A DNA stretch of 64,000 bases from Pseudaminobacter soli (ex Zhang et al. 2022). GTDB taxonomy: Bacteria > Pseudomonadota > Alphaproteobacteria > Rhizobiales > Rhizobiaceae. How positions within the stretch are numbered: position 1 is the stretch's first letter; every line of letters begins with the position of its first letter. Both the position numbers and the translations under genes were made by a program. The notes beneath the pieces were generated by a model that ran no database searches, was not told the origin of the DNA, and saw only the letters and a list, made by a program, of their open reading frames with translations. Where the stretch lies: assembly GCF_014595955.1 (NCBI RefSeq), contig NZ_JABVCF010000001.1:372001-436000 (forward strand), written 5' to 3'. Shown here one piece after another: positions 15,763 to 24,519 of the stretch.

Positions 15763-16737
15763 TCACCGATCCGGCACGAACGGCTGTCCAAGCGAAGCCG
15801 GCGTGTTCATGATGGTAAGCCTTCTGTTTCTTGAGATTAGTACGAGCACGGCCACCGTCGCCAGATAGGGCAATGCCGAGAGGAATTGCGACGGGAGCGA
15901 TTTGAGTTGCGCAAGCAGCCAGTAGAGCGGTCCAGGCAGGAAGGCCAGGTCCGCGAGGTTCATCGCCTGAATGTGCAACTGCAGGATGGAAATCGCCCCG
16001 AACAGATAGGCGCCAACAAAAACCCGTAACGGACGCCACGAAGCGAAGACGACGAGAGCAAGAGCAATCCAGCCGCGGCCGGCCGTCATGTTCTCGATCC
16101 ACTGGGTCGTATAGACGAGCGACAGATGCGCGCCGGCCAAGCCTGCACAGGCGCCACCGAATGCTATCGCCGCATAACGGATTGCGATCACGCGGATGCC
16201 TAGCGCATGCGCTGACGAATGGCTGTCGCCGACCGAACGCAGCGTCAGGCCGGCTCGGGTACGGAAGAGGAACCACGCTACGCCGACGGTCAGCAGCACG
16301 GAGATGTAGAAGAGCGGATCCTGTCCGAACAGGAGCCGGCCCACATAGGGCAGGTCAGAGAGGCCTGGAATATGGATGTTTGTCAGCTTGACGCCTGGCT
16401 GGCCAACGAAGGCTTCGCCGATCATCCCCGATACGCCAATGCCCAGCAAGGTCAGCGCGAGGCCGGTCGCCACCTGATTGGTGACCAGGGTCAAGACTAG
16501 AAACGCGAAGAGCAGCGAGAATAGCGCTCCGGTGATGATTCCTGCGAAGACGCCGACCCACGCCGAACCCGTGGTCAAGGCGGCGCCGAAGCCGGCCACG
16601 GCCCCCATCAGCATCATGCCTTCGACGCCGAGATTGAGGACGCCGGATCGCTCGACGACCAGTTCGCCGATGGCCGCCAGCAGGAGCGGTGTGGCGGCCG
16701 TCGCGATGGTGAGAAGGATCGCCTCAGCCATGCCCAT
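15763..16737 (-). CDS. ABC transporter permease (BMP-type system, second permease)
   Basis: 324 residues with eight to nine hydrophobic segments and the permease stretch ERSGVLNLGVEGMMLMGA near the N-terminus, typical of the second permease in BMP-type and branched-chain-like systems. The ATG at 16737 has an ideal AAGGAGG six bases upstream and overlaps the preceding permease gene by 14 bases. It forms the inner-membrane pore with that permease. Confidence 0.92.
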   Translation of the reverse strand: MGMAEAILLTIATAATPLLLAAIGELVVERSGVLNLGVEGMMLMGAVAGFGAALTTGSAWVGVFAGIITGALFSLLFAFLVLTLVTNQVATGLALTLLGIGVSGMIGEAFVGQPGVKLTNIHIPGLSDLPYVGRLLFGQDPLFYISVLLTVGVAWFLFRTRAGLTLRSVGDSHSSAHALGIRVIAIRYAAIAFGGACAGLAGAHLSLVYTTQWIENMTAGRGWIALALVVFASWRPLRVFVGAYLFGAISILQLHIQAMNLADLAFLPGPLYWLLAQLKSLPSQFLSALPYLATVAVLVLISRNRRLTIMNTPASLGQPFVPDR

Positions 16738-17827
16738 AGGAAACCTCCTTGGCAGGCGAAACCGCGGTACGGACGAAGCGGATGCGGTAGAGGATCAGCG
16801 TGTCGCAGGCGAGCACGAAGAAGAGCAGCATGCCCTGGAAGGCGCGCACCGTCTTGTCCGTGACGCCCACCGCAATCTGGGCAGCCTCCCCGCCGAGATA
16901 GGAAAGCGCCAGCACCAGGCCGGCCGCGATGATGCCGAGCGGATTGAGCCGGCCGAGGAAGGCAACGATGATCGCCGCAAAGCCGTAGCCGGGCGAGATC
17001 ACCGGTTGCAGGCGGCCGATAGCGCCCGACACTTCCGATATGCCAGCCAAGCCCGCCAGAGCGCCGGACAGCAGAAAAGCGAAGATGATCGTCTTGGCGG
17101 TCGAGAACCCGCCGAACCGCCCTGCCCTCGGGCTTTGGCCGATTACCCGGACCTCGAATCCCTTCAAGGTCTTCTTCAGCAGGAACCAGACCGCTACCGC
17201 CGCGACGACGGCAAAGACGATCCCCCAATTCGCTCGGCCAGAGGATGGAAAAAGTTCCGGCAGGATGGCCCACGAAGGAAATGCGGGCGCCTGCGGAAAA
17301 CTCATCGCGGCGGGATCGCGCCAAGGCCCGCGCACCAGCCAGTCGAGGAAGAGTTGCGCGACATAGACCAGCATCAACGACGTCAGGATCTCGTTGGTGT
17401 TGAAGCGGGCCTTCAGCACGGCAGGTATGGCAGCATAAGCTGCTCCTCCCAGAGCTCCCATGACGAGCATCAGCGGCAGGACCGCGAAGCTGTTCCATTC
17501 GGGAAAATAGAGAGGAATGATCGCGCCGGTGATGGCGCCGATCGTGAACTGGCCCTCGGCGCCGATGTTCCAGTTGTTCGAGAGGAAACAGACAGAAAGC
17601 CCGACTGCAATGAGGATAAGCGGCGCGGCCTTGATCGCCAGTTCGTGCAAAGACCAGACTTCGGTCAGCGGTTCGACGAAATAGGTGTAGAGGGTCAGAA
17701 TCGGGTCCTTGCCCAAGATGGCAAAGAGCAGCGCGCCCGCGAGCAAGGTAAGCAGGAACGCCAGGAAGGGCGAAATCGCGGCGAACAGCTTCGAACGCTG
17801 CGGACGCTTGACCAGTTCGATGCGCAT
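16724..17827 (-). CDS. ABC transporter permease (BMP-type system, first permease)
   Basis: 367 residues with about nine transmembrane segments. The family pattern LSNNWNIGAEGQFTIGAITG is present, the counterpart of the NLGVEG stretch in the partner permease. The ATG overlaps the ATPase stop in the sequence TGATG, so translation is coupled to the ATPase. It belongs to the same importer as its neighbours on both sides. Confidence 0.92.
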   Translation of the reverse strand: MRIELVKRPQRSKLFAAISPFLAFLLTLLAGALLFAILGKDPILTLYTYFVEPLTEVWSLHELAIKAAPLILIAVGLSVCFLSNNWNIGAEGQFTIGAITGAIIPLYFPEWNSFAVLPLMLVMGALGGAAYAAIPAVLKARFNTNEILTSLMLVYVAQLFLDWLVRGPWRDPAAMSFPQAPAFPSWAILPELFPSSGRANWGIVFAVVAAVAVWFLLKKTLKGFEVRVIGQSPRAGRFGGFSTAKTIIFAFLLSGALAGLAGISEVSGAIGRLQPVISPGYGFAAIIVAFLGRLNPLGIIAAGLVLALSYLGGEAAQIAVGVTDKTVRAFQGMLLFFVLACDTLILYRIRFVRTAVSPAKEVSYGHG

Positions 17828-19449
17828 CAAGCCGGCTCCGTCGCATGGAGTGCATGGCCGGGTTCCGCCCCGCCCATCAGCAGCCCGATCTTCTCATAGG
17901 TCGCCTCCGCGATCGGAAGCGGCTGCGACAGTTCGCCATTGTGCATCACCGCGATCGCGTCCGAGATTTCGAAAAGTTCGTCGAGGTCCTGGCTGATCAC
18001 CAGCACCGCCGAGCCGGCGCGGGCAAGCCCGATCAGCGCCTGCCTGATCTTTGCCGCGGCACCGGCGTCCACGCCCCAGGTCGGCTGGTTCACTACGAGC
18101 ACCGAAGGCCTGCGGTCGAGTTCACGCCCGACAATGAATTTTTGCAGGTTGCCGCCGGACAGCGCAGACGCTTCGGGGTCGCGGGCGCTCTTGCGCACGT
18201 CCATCGCTTGGATGATGCGCTGCGCCGCCGCGTCGATCGCGCCTGCCTTCACCACGCCGCCCGAGCCGACAAAGGCCTGCCCGTCGGTGGCGTGGCGGGA
18301 CAAAAGCAGGTTTTCGGAGAGCCGCATGCGCGGAGCCGCGCCGTGGCCAAGGCGCTCTTCGGGCACGAATGCCGCCCCCATGCGCCTACGCCCAGAGATG
18401 GAGAGCCGTCCGGCATCCTTTCCCCGGATGCGGACCGAAGCGGCGTCCGTCTGCATGACCTCGCCGGAAACAGCTTCGAAGAACTCGCCCTGGCCGTTGC
18501 CGGCGACACCAGCGATCCCGATTACCTCTCCGGCCCTTACCCTGAGATTGATGCTACGCAGCGGAATGGAGAAGGGAGTGGCGGGCTGCCGGGAGAGGTT
18601 CCTGATCTCCAGCAGCACCGGCCCGCGCTCCGATTCGGACACGGGCTCGCGAACGACCGCCTGCACCTCGTTGCCGACCATCATGCGCGCGAGCGAAGCG
18701 GCCGTTTCCTGCCGCGGATCGCAATGGCCAACCACCTTTCCGTGCCGCAGCACGGTGGCGGCATCGCACATGCGCTTCACCTCTTCCAGGCGATGCGAGA
18801 TGTAGAGAATCGACTTGCCTTCCGAGCGCAGCCGGTCGAGCGTCTCGAACAGCTTGTCCGCCTCCTGCGGCGTCAGCACGGAGGTGGGCTCGTCGAGAAT
18901 GATCAGTTGCGGCGTCTGTAAGAGGCAGCGGATGATCTCGATGCGCTGGCGCTCGCCCACGGAGAGATCGCCCACCAGCGCAAAGGGGTCGAGCGGCAGG
19001 CCATAGGCATGCGAGAGCGCGCTCGCCTTGGCGGCGATCGTCGCGATCGGCGTGTCGTTCTGCAGCGAGAGCGCGATGTTTTCGGCCGCAGTCAGCGCAT
19101 CGAACAGCGAGAAATGCTGGAACACCATGCCGATGCCCAGCCGCCTTGCGGCACTCGGGTTCGGGATGCGGACGGGGTTTCCGTCCCACAGTATTTCGCC
19201 CGCATTCGGCTCCAGCGAGCCGAACAGCATCTTCACCAGCGTCGACTTGCCGGCCCCGTTCTCGCCGAGAAGCGCATGGATCTCGCCTTTGCGGACCGTG
19301 AGGTCCACATGGTCGCAGGCCGTCAATGTGCCAAAAATCTTGGTAAGGCCGCGCACCTCGAGAAGGTTCGCCTCGCCCAGCCCAGGCTGCGCACCCACGC
19401 TGCCTCCCCGACTCTGGTTTCCAGATATGTTGTGTGTTCCCAAAACCAT
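17827..19449 (-). CDS. ABC transporter ATP-binding protein, two domains (BMP-type system)
   Basis: 540 residues with two nucleotide-binding domains. The first has a normal Walker A (GENGAGKST), LSVGERQRIEIIRCL and LIILDEPTSVLTP. The second, from about residue 290, has a degenerate P-loop region (GVAGNGQGEFFEA) and the signature LSGGNLQKFIVGRELDRRPSVLVVNQPTWGVD, where the Walker B acidic pair is changed (NQP). This asymmetry is normal in RbsA/YufO-type ATPases. I chose the Met at 19449 because the frame further upstream (to 19632) has no family similarity. It is the first gene of the operon ATPase-permease-permease-binding protein. Confidence 0.93.
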   Translation of the reverse strand: MVLGTHNISGNQSRGGSVGAQPGLGEANLLEVRGLTKIFGTLTACDHVDLTVRKGEIHALLGENGAGKSTLVKMLFGSLEPNAGEILWDGNPVRIPNPSAARRLGIGMVFQHFSLFDALTAAENIALSLQNDTPIATIAAKASALSHAYGLPLDPFALVGDLSVGERQRIEIIRCLLQTPQLIILDEPTSVLTPQEADKLFETLDRLRSEGKSILYISHRLEEVKRMCDAATVLRHGKVVGHCDPRQETAASLARMMVGNEVQAVVREPVSESERGPVLLEIRNLSRQPATPFSIPLRSINLRVRAGEVIGIAGVAGNGQGEFFEAVSGEVMQTDAASVRIRGKDAGRLSISGRRRMGAAFVPEERLGHGAAPRMRLSENLLLSRHATDGQAFVGSGGVVKAGAIDAAAQRIIQAMDVRKSARDPEASALSGGNLQKFIVGRELDRRPSVLVVNQPTWGVDAGAAAKIRQALIGLARAGSAVLVISQDLDELFEISDAIAVMHNGELSQPLPIAEATYEKIGLLMGGAEPGHALHATEPA

Positions 19450-19558
19450 GCTAGGCGCGGCCGTGCAAGAAGGTAAAGCGAGCGGTTCTTGAAAGTGCTT
19501 CAAGAAAATTCGCGAAAACCCGCCGCATGAGATCGGTCCCTGGAGTTTGCGGCCGAGC

Positions 19559-20536
19559 CTATGGGATGAGGACCGTCGCGCCTGTAGTGCGGCGCGCCTC
19601 GAGGTCCTCATGAGCGCGCGCCGCCTCGGCAAGTGGATAGCGCTGGTTGACGACCGCCTTCACGATTCCTCTGGACATGACATCGAAGAGCGCCGCGGCG
19701 GCGGCCTCGAGTTCCTCGCGCGTGGCAATATAGGCGAAGAGGCTCGGCCGGGTCGCATAAAGCGATCCCTTCTGTGCCAGGATCCCCATATTGAAGGGCG
19801 GGATCTGACCGGATGACTGTCCGAAGCTCACGAACATCCCACGCCGCTTCAGGCAGTCGAGCGAGCCGGGAAAGGTGTCCTTGCCGACGGAATCGTACAC
19901 GACCTCGCAGAGCCCGCCGCCGGTGATCTCCTTGACCGCTGTGACGAAATCCGTGTCACGATAGTTGATCACGTGATCGTAGCCATGCTGCCTGGCCAGT
20001 TCGACCTTATCGGGCGAGCCTGCCGTCCCGATCACCGTGGCACCCAGGTGCCTCGCCCATTGCCCGGCAAAGAGTCCCACGCCGCCGGCCGCCGCGTGGA
20101 AGAGGATGGTATCGCCCGGCTTCACCGCATAGGTCCGCCGCAGCAGGTACTCGGCGGTAAGCCCCTTCAGCATCGAGGCGGCGGCCTGCTCGTCGGAGAC
20201 GCCGTCAGGAATGCGGACGAGCCGGTCCGCGTCGATCACCCGGTGTTCGGCATAGGCGCCGAGTTGGCTGACATACGCGACCCGATCGCCGGGCTTCAGC
20301 CAATCCACATCCTCGCCCGCCTCCTCGACCACGCCGGCGGCCTCGCCGCCCGGGGTGAGAGGAAGGCCGTTCGGCGGTGGATAAAGACCGGTACGGTAGT
20401 AGACGTCGATGAAGTTCAGCCCAACCGCAGTATGTCGCAGCAGAACCTGCCCTGGGCCTGGCCTGCCGGGATCGGCATCTTCGTATTTGAGAACGTCGGG
20501 ACCGCCATTGGCGTGGATGCGGATCGCTTTCGACAT
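19559..20536 (-). CDS. NADPH:quinone oxidoreductase family (zeta-crystallin type)
   Basis: 325 residues of the zinc-free medium-chain dehydrogenase family. It has the N-terminal GroES-like fold (GPGQVLLRHTAVGLNFIDVYYRTGLYP), the NADPH motif HAAAGGVGLFAGQWARHLG and SFGQSSGQIPPFN. It reduces quinones or related electrophiles with NADPH in the cytosol. It lies 109 bases upstream of the BMP-type ABC operon on the same strand, with no clear terminator between, so read-through is possible. The GGAG upstream of ATG 20536 is an acceptable ribosome-binding site. Confidence 0.92.
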   Translation of the reverse strand: MSKAIRIHANGGPDVLKYEDADPGRPGPGQVLLRHTAVGLNFIDVYYRTGLYPPPNGLPLTPGGEAAGVVEEAGEDVDWLKPGDRVAYVSQLGAYAEHRVIDADRLVRIPDGVSDEQAAASMLKGLTAEYLLRRTYAVKPGDTILFHAAAGGVGLFAGQWARHLGATVIGTAGSPDKVELARQHGYDHVINYRDTDFVTAVKEITGGGLCEVVYDSVGKDTFPGSLDCLKRRGMFVSFGQSSGQIPPFNMGILAQKGSLYATRPSLFAYIATREELEAAAAALFDVMSRGIVKAVVNQRYPLAEAARAHEDLEARRTTGATVLIP

Positions 20537-20624
20537 GGGAAACTCCGGGGAGCTTGTTTATGGCCCTGGAAGGCTAGCCGGCATGCTAGGCGCAACGGAT
20601 GAAAAGTAAACCTGACAGCCCGCG

Positions 20625-21482
20625 CTACGGTTTGCGTCTCCCGAGATTGGGAAATGCCTGCATGATGCCGCCGATGCAGAAGAGATAGACGCCGGTCACG
20701 GCTATTCCGACTTTCGAGAAGAAGCTCACATTCTCAGCGAGCAGGCCGATCTTGTTGTACCAGGCGGCGAGCGTCGCCTCGAGCAGTGCCAACATGCCGA
20801 ATCCACACCAGAGCAGGGTCATGCCGAGGTTGATCGGGCGAAGGCGGACCACCCGAACCGGGTGGAGGAAATTGACCGGCATGAAGGTCATGATGCCCGC
20901 GACCACAACGACGGCGAAGGAAATCCACTCGCCCGGCTCCACAACGAACAGGGTGAAGACGATCATGTTCCAGACGACGGGGAAGCCCTTGAAGAAGTTC
21001 TCCTTCGTCTTCATGCCGGTATCGGCGTAGTAGATCGCGCTGGACACCACGATGATGGCCGCCGACAGGAAGGACAGCCCCTCCCCCATCAACCCGCGCT
21101 GATAGAGCGCGAAGGCTGGGATGAGGACGTAGGTCACGTAATCGATGATGTTGTCGAGGAGTTCGCCCGACCATGTCGGAAGGATTTCCTTGACCTCCAG
21201 CTTCCGGGCGATCGGCCCGTCGATGCCATCCACGAACAATGCCAGGCCAAGCCACCAGAACATCGCCGTCCAGCGTTCTTCGCTGGCCGCCACGAGCGAC
21301 AGGAAAGCCAGGAACGAGCCCGACGCGGTGAGCAGGTGCACCGAAAAGGCGCGCGCCTGCGGCCACGTCACCTTCTTCTTCGGCTTCGGAATTCGGGACG
21401 AGAGCGGCTTGCGGGTCACTGGCCGCGCGGCCCCAGTTGGGATAAACGAACCGAGCCGCAGGCCCGGCTCGGACTGCAGCAT
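20625..21482 (-). CDS. pcs: Phosphatidylcholine synthase (CDP-diacylglycerol-choline O-phosphatidyltransferase)
   Basis: About 285 residues from ATG 21482. The CDP-alcohol phosphotransferase signature of Pcs enzymes, DGx2ARx12Gx3Dx3D, is complete: DGPIAR, then twelve residues, then GELLDNIID. Eight or so membrane segments follow. The enzyme condenses choline with CDP-diacylglycerol in one step and makes phosphatidylcholine in rhizobia, Brucella and relatives. The membrane domain begins at about VTWPQARAFSVHLLTASG. The 40-50 residues before it (basic and Pro-rich, ending KPKKK) are longer than usual, so the true start could lie further in; the frame also extends to 21596. Confidence 0.93.
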   Translation of the reverse strand: MLQSEPGLRLGSFIPTGAARPVTRKPLSSRIPKPKKKVTWPQARAFSVHLLTASGSFLAFLSLVAASEERWTAMFWWLGLALFVDGIDGPIARKLEVKEILPTWSGELLDNIIDYVTYVLIPAFALYQRGLMGEGLSFLSAAIIVVSSAIYYADTGMKTKENFFKGFPVVWNMIVFTLFVVEPGEWISFAVVVVAGIMTFMPVNFLHPVRVVRLRPINLGMTLLWCGFGMLALLEATLAAWYNKIGLLAENVSFFSKVGIAVTGVYLFCIGGIMQAFPNLGRRKP

Positions 21483-21822
21483 TCCGCCGTCGCCCGCGCT
21501 CCGGGCAATAGGAAGAAGCGCCGGCGAAGAGTGCGGTTGCGGGATAGAACGAGTCCTCCCTCCGTTGCCCAGTTCATGTCCGTCCCCCAGATTCACAGGA
21601 AGTTAATAGCAGGGCTACCGACCATACAAGCAAGATCGCTTCGAGGCGATCGACTGATCCGGTGCCCAATCAGCGGCTTTTCCACAAGCCTCGAAATCAC
21701 AGACACCACGTGTGAGACAAGTTCATGACGCGAATCCGACGGTCGCGTTGATCCGCATGCCCGGAACGCCGTATACCAGCAAGCTATTTGGGCAACTGAA
21801 CAAAGTCGGTCGTGGGAAGGCA

Positions 21823-23019
21823 ATGAGCAACATCATCGTGGCGGGAACCGGTCCCGCCGGCATGCTGGCAGCGCTTGCACTGGCACGCGATGGCTTCCAG
21901 GTTGCGCTCGTCGGACCCGCGGCGAACCGGGAGGACGGGCGAACGACGGCGCTGATGGCGCCGGCGATCGCTTTTCTGGATGTACTGGGCCTTCGCTCGG
22001 CGATCGAGCCGGCCTCGGCGCCCCTGCGCACCATGCGGATCATCGACGGTACGAGAAGGCTCATCCGCAGTCCGGTCGTCACCTTCCATGCCGCTGAGAT
22101 CGCGGAGGAGTTTTTCGGCCTGAACATCCCGAATCGCGTGCTGAACCAGGCCCTGGAGGATGCCGTCACCCGAGCGGTCGGGATCACGCGGCACGAGACG
22201 ATCGTGGATCGCTGGACGATCTCGCAGGATCGGGTCGAGGCGCATCTCGCCGACGGCACGGAGCTCTCGGCCGAGTTGGCCGTCGCGGCCGACGGCCGCA
22301 ACTCGCCGGCCCGTGACGCTGCCGGCATCTCGACTTCGACAAAGCCTTACCGGCAATCAGCCGTCGTGCTCACATTTGCACATGCGCGTGGCCATGGGTT
22401 CATCTCGACGGAGTTCCACACCGAGACCGGACCGTTCACCCAGGTGCCGCTGCCCGGCAACCGCTCGAGCCTGGTATGGGTGGTGGAGCCCTGGGAAGCC
22501 GAGCGCCTCGCCCACCGGGGCGCCGAAGAGCTTTCGCTGCTGATCGAGGAGCGGATGCAGTCGATGCTCGGCCGAGTCACGGTCGATTCGCCCGTCCAGG
22601 TCTATCCGCTCTCGGCAAGCCTGCCTTCCGCCTTCGCCCGCAACCGGGTCGCTCTCGTTGGCGAGGCGGCGCACATGTTCCCGCCGATCGGCGCGCAGGG
22701 ACTGAACCTCGGCGTCAGGGACGTGCAGGAACTGGTTGAAATCGCGAGCCAATACCGAAGCGATCCAGGCTCTGCGAAGGCGCTTTCCGCCTATGATGCC
22801 AAGCGTCGCCCGGACATCCTCGCCCGCAGCGGCGCGGTCAGCCTGCTCAACCGCTCCCTGCTCTCCGACATGCTGCCTGCGCAGATCGCCCGCAGCGCGG
22901 GACTGGGGCTCCTGGGTTCGATCGGTCCGCTGCGGGCCTTCGTCATGCGCGAGGGCATGAAGCCGGGCAGCGGGTTCTCGTCCCTCTTCTCAGCCTTGAG
23001 GGAACAGGTCCGGCGGTAG
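21823..23019 (+). CDS. UbiH/UbiF family FAD-dependent hydroxylase
   Basis: 398 residues of the group A flavoprotein monooxygenases. The N-terminal FAD motif is VAGTGPAGMLAALALARDG, the DG motif is VAADGRNSPARDAAG, and the GD-type motif is ALVGEAAHMFPPIGAQGLNLGVRD. Such enzymes hydroxylate the ubiquinone ring; in alphaproteobacteria UbiL-type members can modify more than one position, so no symbol is given. The start at 21823 places the FAD motif at the N-terminus as in homologues. Its 3' end overlaps the convergent AEC transporter gene by 30 bases. Confidence 0.9.
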   Translation: MSNIIVAGTGPAGMLAALALARDGFQVALVGPAANREDGRTTALMAPAIAFLDVLGLRSAIEPASAPLRTMRIIDGTRRLIRSPVVTFHAAEIAEEFFGLNIPNRVLNQALEDAVTRAVGITRHETIVDRWTISQDRVEAHLADGTELSAELAVAADGRNSPARDAAGISTSTKPYRQSAVVLTFAHARGHGFISTEFHTETGPFTQVPLPGNRSSLVWVVEPWEAERLAHRGAEELSLLIEERMQSMLGRVTVDSPVQVYPLSASLPSAFARNRVALVGEAAHMFPPIGAQGLNLGVRDVQELVEIASQYRSDPGSAKALSAYDAKRRPDILARSGAVSLLNRSLLSDMLPAQIARSAGLGLLGSIGPLRAFVMREGMKPGSGFSSLFSALREQVRR

Positions 23020-23958
23020 GATGCCGCTCGTGATCAGGTAAAGCAGCGACGTGACGGTCACTACCGAAAAGCAGGTCGTCACCAGCACCGTGGCGGACGC
23101 CCGTTCAACCCAGACGCCATATTGCTGACCGATCACATAGACGTTGGTGGCGGTCGGCAGCGAAGCAAGTAGCACGGCGGCATACATCCAACTCGGGGGA
23201 TAGTCGCCAGCCCAGCTCAGCACGACGTAGCAGAGTGCCGGATGGACAGCGAGCTTGAGGATCGTGATCGGCGCGATCTCGACCGGCATGCGCTTGAGCG
23301 GCCTCAGCGCCAGTGTCACTCCCATGGCGAAGAGTGCGCAAGGGGCGGCGGCGCGGGCAAGATAATCGAGCAGGCGTTCGATCGGCATCGGGGGCCGCAC
23401 CTCGAAAGCCGCGGCCGCAACGCCGATCGCGGTCGCGATGATGAATGGGTGGAGAACGATTTTCTTGAGGACGTCGAGGGCCAGACGCGCCGGCGATTGG
23501 CGCTTGCCTCCCGAAAGCGCCATCATCATCGGCGCGACGGCGAAGTGCACGATGTTCTCGAAGCAAAAGACGAGAGCGACGGGAACGGCCGCCTCCTCGC
23601 CCAGCGCCAGCAGCGCGATGCCCGGACCCATGTAGCCGATATTGCCGTACGCCGCGGCAAGCCCCTTCATGGTGGACTCGGCGATGTTGCCCGCCGGTGC
23701 AAGCAGGGACCCCAAGAACATGATCGTGAAGACCGCATAGGTGGAAAGCACCACGGCGAATATGTAGCTCCAGGCGGTCAGTTGCTCGATCGGCGTCTTC
23801 GCCAGAAGCTGGAAAAACAGAGCCGGAAGGGCCACATAGACGATGAAGGTGTTCATCCATCCGAGCGCGTCCAGCGGCTGGCGAGCGAGCCGCGCTACGA
23901 CGAAGCCGATGAAGATGAGCCCGAAGAACGGAATCACGAGTCCGATGACGTCGTACAT
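22990..23958 (-). CDS. AEC family transporter (auxin efflux carrier-like)
   Basis: 322 residues, nearly all hydrophobic, with about ten membrane segments in two repeats. The N-terminal FFGLIFIGFVVAR and the central break AYGNIGYMGPGIALLALG (Asn-Gly motif region) are typical of the AEC/BASS-related fold. Bacterial AEC proteins export or import carboxylates such as malate or malonate; the substrate here is unknown. It is transcribed towards the UbiH-family gene, and the two coding regions overlap at their 3' ends. Confidence 0.9.
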   Translation of the reverse strand: MYDVIGLVIPFFGLIFIGFVVARLARQPLDALGWMNTFIVYVALPALFFQLLAKTPIEQLTAWSYIFAVVLSTYAVFTIMFLGSLLAPAGNIAESTMKGLAAAYGNIGYMGPGIALLALGEEAAVPVALVFCFENIVHFAVAPMMMALSGGKRQSPARLALDVLKKIVLHPFIIATAIGVAAAAFEVRPPMPIERLLDYLARAAAPCALFAMGVTLALRPLKRMPVEIAPITILKLAVHPALCYVVLSWAGDYPPSWMYAAVLLASLPTATNVYVIGQQYGVWVERASATVLVTTCFSVVTVTSLLYLITSGILPPDLFPQG

Positions 23959-24073
23959 TTGGCCGCTGCACGTGGATGGTGCGGCGGCGCTAACGCGTCG
24001 TCGGACCAGGCGTCAAGCCGGGCGGATTGAATTCACCGGCTCGTTCGGCCAAATTGCTACACGGGATAATGCC

Positions 24074-24406
24074 ATGACGACTATGAAGGCGGCTAAATTC
24101 GCGATCGGTCAGGTTGTGCGACACCGGTACTTTCCATTCCGGGGCGTCGTTTTCGACATCGATCCCGAATTCAACAACACCGAGGAGTGGTATCAGGCCA
24201 TCCCAGCCGATGTCAGGCCGCGCAAGGACCAGCCGTTCTATCACCTCCTCGCCGAGAACGAAGATACCGAGTACATCGCCTACGTCTCCGAGCAGAATCT
24301 GCTCGAGGACAGCACCGGCGAGCCGATCCGCCACCCCCAGTTGGGGGAATTGTTCGAGAGGACCGAGGACGGCCTCTATCGGCCAAAGGCGCGGCTAAGG
24401 CATTGA
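24074..24406 (+). CDS. hspQ: Heat shock protein HspQ
   Basis: 110 residues matching the YccV-like/HspQ family throughout: FAIGQVVRHRYFPFRGVVFD, NNTEEWYQAIP, QPFYHLLAEN and YIAYVSEQNLL. HspQ is a small beta-barrel protein; in enterobacteria it binds hemimethylated origin DNA and acts as a specificity enhancer of the Lon protease. In Hyphomicrobiales it is a single-copy gene. ATG 24074 is the start that fits homologues. It is divergent from the AEC gene, and no CIRCE or clear heat-shock promoter is visible in the 115-base gap. Confidence 0.94.
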   Translation: MTTMKAAKFAIGQVVRHRYFPFRGVVFDIDPEFNNTEEWYQAIPADVRPRKDQPFYHLLAENEDTEYIAYVSEQNLLEDSTGEPIRHPQLGELFERTEDGLYRPKARLRH

Positions 24407-24519
24407 TCATCCTGCGCCGAAAAGAGCGGGAATAAGCCGCACTTTTCTGTTCCCCGGACTGGTTCCCGCTATCCCTCAAGAATAGGTTCGGCACCGAACT
24501 ATGCGAGGGATAAGAGTTG

